Below are positions 62,280-64,000 of a stretch of 64,000 nucleotides of DNA, piece by piece. The notes under the pieces are model-generated. The model was not told where the DNA came from and did not search any database. It saw nothing but the letters and a program-made list of their open reading frames with translations. The stretch comes from Paenibacillus stellifer (GTDB taxonomy: Bacteria; Bacillota; Bacilli; Paenibacillales; Paenibacillaceae), in NCBI RefSeq assembly GCF_000758685.1, contig NZ_CP009286.1, positions 1,394,501 through 1,458,500 on the forward strand, read 5' to 3'. Made by a program: the position numbers and the translations under genes. The stretch's first letter is position 1. Each line of letters opens with the position of its first letter.

Positions 62280-63005
62280 TTGTCGGCCCCGCGCAGTCAT
62301 TTGTTAAGGCGAAATTATGTATTGGCTTCACTCATTCTGGTCATCGGGTTCGGTGGATTGCTGGGCTATGATCTTTATTTCAAGCCCTATATTCTGTCGG
62401 AGTCTGTAGTGAAGGTCAGGGTGAGCGGAGGAGGCGTGCTGCCCAAAAATCACGAGCTTAAACCCGCTGAGCTTTATCTCGATTCGGTTCAAACGAAGGA
62501 TGTTCCCGCAGGGGCTGTAACCAGTCTTGAACAGGCAGCGCGAAAAATAACCAACGTCAGCCTGACGGATGGAAGCATTTTGACGGGAGAACTGGTCGAT
62601 TTGAATGATCTGGAGCCGCGAAGCGACGAAGGCATTTTCCCGGTTCCGAAGGATGCGATCTATGCCGTCAACGGTTCCTTGCGGAGCCGGGACAAGGTGG
62701 ACGTGTATGTCGTGCAGGGAAGCGACAGCCGGAGGGACAGTGGGCTTCTCCGGACAGGCGATCAGGAGATCTCCGAAGCGGCGCTGCCGCCTGGGGAAGC
62801 GGTGCTGACCGGGATTACCGTCAATTATGTCCGTACGGAGGACAACAACGATGTCCGCGACACCGAGCTGGGCAATGACAACGACCGGGTGACCTCAACC
62901 GGCAAGGTGGCAGCTCCTGAGCTTAAGCTGAAGAAGGACGAGGGCGAAATGCTAAAGGGATATCTGGAGCGCGGCTTCAAGCTCTGGATTGTCCGGGTGG
63001 AATAG
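62280..63005 (+). CDS. SAF-domain protein, CpaB/RcpC-like
   Basis: A 241-residue protein with one N-terminal membrane helix (NYVLASLILVIGFGGLLGYD) and a SAF domain (LKPAELYLDSVQTKDVPAGA, then LTDGSILTGELV), as in CpaB/RcpC of Tad systems. TTG 62280 has AAAGGAGG upstream. It begins what looks like a second Tad-like locus; the first one at 48-59 kb has no CpaB. Confidence 0.82.
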   Translation: MSAPRSHLLRRNYVLASLILVIGFGGLLGYDLYFKPYILSESVVKVRVSGGGVLPKNHELKPAELYLDSVQTKDVPAGAVTSLEQAARKITNVSLTDGSILTGELVDLNDLEPRSDEGIFPVPKDAIYAVNGSLRSRDKVDVYVVQGSDSRRDSGLLRTGDQEISEAALPPGEAVLTGITVNYVRTEDNNDVRDTELGNDNDRVTSTGKVAAPELKLKKDEGEMLKGYLERGFKLWIVRVE

Positions 63006-63028
63006 AAGGAATCGGAGGTGCAAGGACG

Positions 63029-64000
63029 ATGAAAATATTCAGTGTAGGTTTGGACCAGCTTACTGTGAACGAAATCCGCCAGTCGGGCTACCAAGTGGTC
63101 ATGCAGAGTGCTTTTCCCGATTCGGCTCAAGGTACAGACGATATGCTGATTGTTACAAGCGGCGAGGCGGGAGTATTGCAGCTGCGGGAGCTTCGGGAAC
63201 GGTATCCCGGGTGGATGATCTTGTATGTCTATAACGAGCGGGGGGCTCGAGGCGGCAAAAGTGTGCATATGACCTGTGAGGAGCTCGGTATTCATTTCCT
63301 TCCTCCCCGTTCGACCGGCTCGGCTATCGTCGAAAAAATCCGCCTCATTCTGATGGAGGATCAGGATGAGCGGAGCAATGTGATTGCTGTGCTCGGTTCC
63401 GGTCCGGGCGTCGGCTGTACCAGTGTGGCGGGGATGCTCGCCGGCCGGATGGCTGCGGCGGGCCGGCGGGTCCTGCTGCTGGGCATGAATGTATATGATC
63501 CGGGCTATGACAGAAAACCGGCTATCAGCCTGGATCGCATCCGTTCCAAGCTGAGCGGCAGCCGGCTGAGCGATGAAGACTTCGGGCAGTGGATTCTTCA
63601 GGATGGCTACTACTATTTGCCGGGAAATTGCGATTACCTTGGTGCTCAGGATTACCGGGAGAGTGAGATGGAGTATCTTCTGGACCGAGCGTCGGAGCAT
63701 GCCGAGATTGTTATCGCGGATTTGGGGGCGATTCCGGAGAGCGCCGCCTGGTATTCCGGGATGCGCAAGTCGGCGCTGCATCTCCTCGTTACCCATCCCC
63801 GGCATGAATCCCGGGTGGAGGCACTGCTTGAGCTGGCAGGGCATATGGACCTCGAACCGTCCGAATTCAAGCTTGTGGTGAACCGGCTCGGCCAGAGTGA
63901 AGCACTCTCTCCCAAGAGTCTGGCGCTCCGGTTCGGAGCTGAGCTGCTGCTGGAGCTTCCGCAATACGCTCAGGTATCCGGCCGACTGCCTCTTGGCAAG
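63029..64000 (+). CDS. second TadZ/CpaE-like ATPase, C-terminus cut by window edge
   Basis: The frame runs from ATG 63029 (GGAGG upstream) to the window edge, 324 codons. It begins MKIFSVGLDQLTVNEIRQSG (receiver-like part, about 1-110) and continues into a MinD-type ATPase domain with GSGPGVGCTSVAGMLAGRM as P-loop and EIVIADLGAIPES as switch II. The Walker lysine appears to be Cys (GVGCTS instead of GVGKTT), so ATP hydrolysis is doubtful. Follows the CpaB-like gene by 23 bases. Confidence 0.8.
   Translation, partial: MKIFSVGLDQLTVNEIRQSGYQVVMQSAFPDSAQGTDDMLIVTSGEAGVLQLRELRERYPGWMILYVYNERGARGGKSVHMTCEELGIHFLPPRSTGSAIVEKIRLILMEDQDERSNVIAVLGSGPGVGCTSVAGMLAGRMAAAGRRVLLLGMNVYDPGYDRKPAISLDRIRSKLSGSRLSDEDFGQWILQDGYYYLPGNCDYLGAQDYRESEMEYLLDRASEHAEIVIADLGAIPESAAWYSGMRKSALHLLVTHPRHESRVEALLELAGHMDLEPSEFKLVVNRLGQSEALSPKSLALRFGAELLLELPQYAQVSGRLPLGK

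Noticed and set aside
62825..63964. 379-codon minus-strand frame opposite the second TadZ
   Set aside because: The plus-strand frame 63029-64000 has a ribosome binding site and MinD-type motifs; the minus frame has neither.
1..64000. CRISPR arrays, insertion sequences, prophage genes or rRNA
   Set aside because: No regularly spaced repeats, transposase, integrase, phage structural genes or rRNA sequence seen; the only repeats are short tandem or tRNA-derived ones.

Overview
The window looks like chromosomal DNA of a spore-forming Firmicute, most likely a Paenibacillus or close relative. The pointers are strong AGGAGG ribosome binding sites with many GTG/TTG starts, a small protein resembling the spore cortex protein CmpA, sugar ABC importers without their own ATPase, DeoR-type fructose PTS control and alanine dehydrogenase. 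I cannot name the species.

Layout. 1-3 kb: edge of a WYL regulator, a small unknown protein and an ArsB-type permease, all on the minus strand. 3.2-7 kb: the fruR-fruK-fruA fructose operon. 7-21.5 kb: the most unusual region, an apparently co-transcribed cluster on the plus strand: cysteine synthase (CysK) - NifK-like - NifD-like - SsuB/TauB-like ATPase - NifH-like - second CysK - permease - substrate-binding lipoprotein - permease - BadF/HgdB fusion - BadF activator - HgdB-like protein. 21.6-23 kb: CGNR zinc finger protein, DinB-like protein, CmpA-like protein. 23.4-31.7 kb: a probable murein-recycling operon (RpiR/MurR regulator, beta-lactamase-fold amidase, sugar ABC importer, GlcNAc/MurNAc kinase, MurQ, dipeptide epimerase). 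31.8-34.2 kb: housekeeping genes, including SprT. 34.2-44.7 kb: tRNA genes (Asn, Ser, Glu, two Leu), a livHMGF-J branched-chain amino acid importer, alanine dehydrogenase, a frameshifted ECF sigma factor with its probable anti-sigma factor, and small DNA-binding regulators. 44.9-48.1 kb: third CysK, glutathione peroxidase, Ohr and small redox proteins. 48.3-59 kb: a Tad/Flp pilus operon. 59-64 kb: SDR39U1-type epimerase, endonuclease IV, PurU, and the start of a second Tad-like locus (SAF protein, second TadZ).

How the 7-21 kb genes may work together. NifH-, NifD- and NifK-like proteins keep the nucleotide-binding, [4Fe-4S] and P-cluster cysteines of nitrogenase. The NifD-like subunit keeps the cofactor Cys (Cys276) but appears to have Leu where the FeMo-co His should be, and no NifB, NifE or NifN is present, so dinitrogen fixation is unlikely. 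The same transcript encodes a second ATP-driven low-potential electron system (2-hydroxyacyl-CoA dehydratase/double-cubane type), an Ssu/Tau-type importer and two cysteine synthases, the first translationally coupled to the NifK-like subunit. My inference is an oxygen-sensitive reductive pathway that imports an organosulfur compound, breaks a C-S bond and captures the sulfide or thiol as cysteine or a cysteine derivative. An upstream leader with a perfect sigma-A promoter, a perfect FNR/CRP-type palindrome and two intrinsic terminators suggests layered, possibly anaerobic, control. The substrate is unknown.
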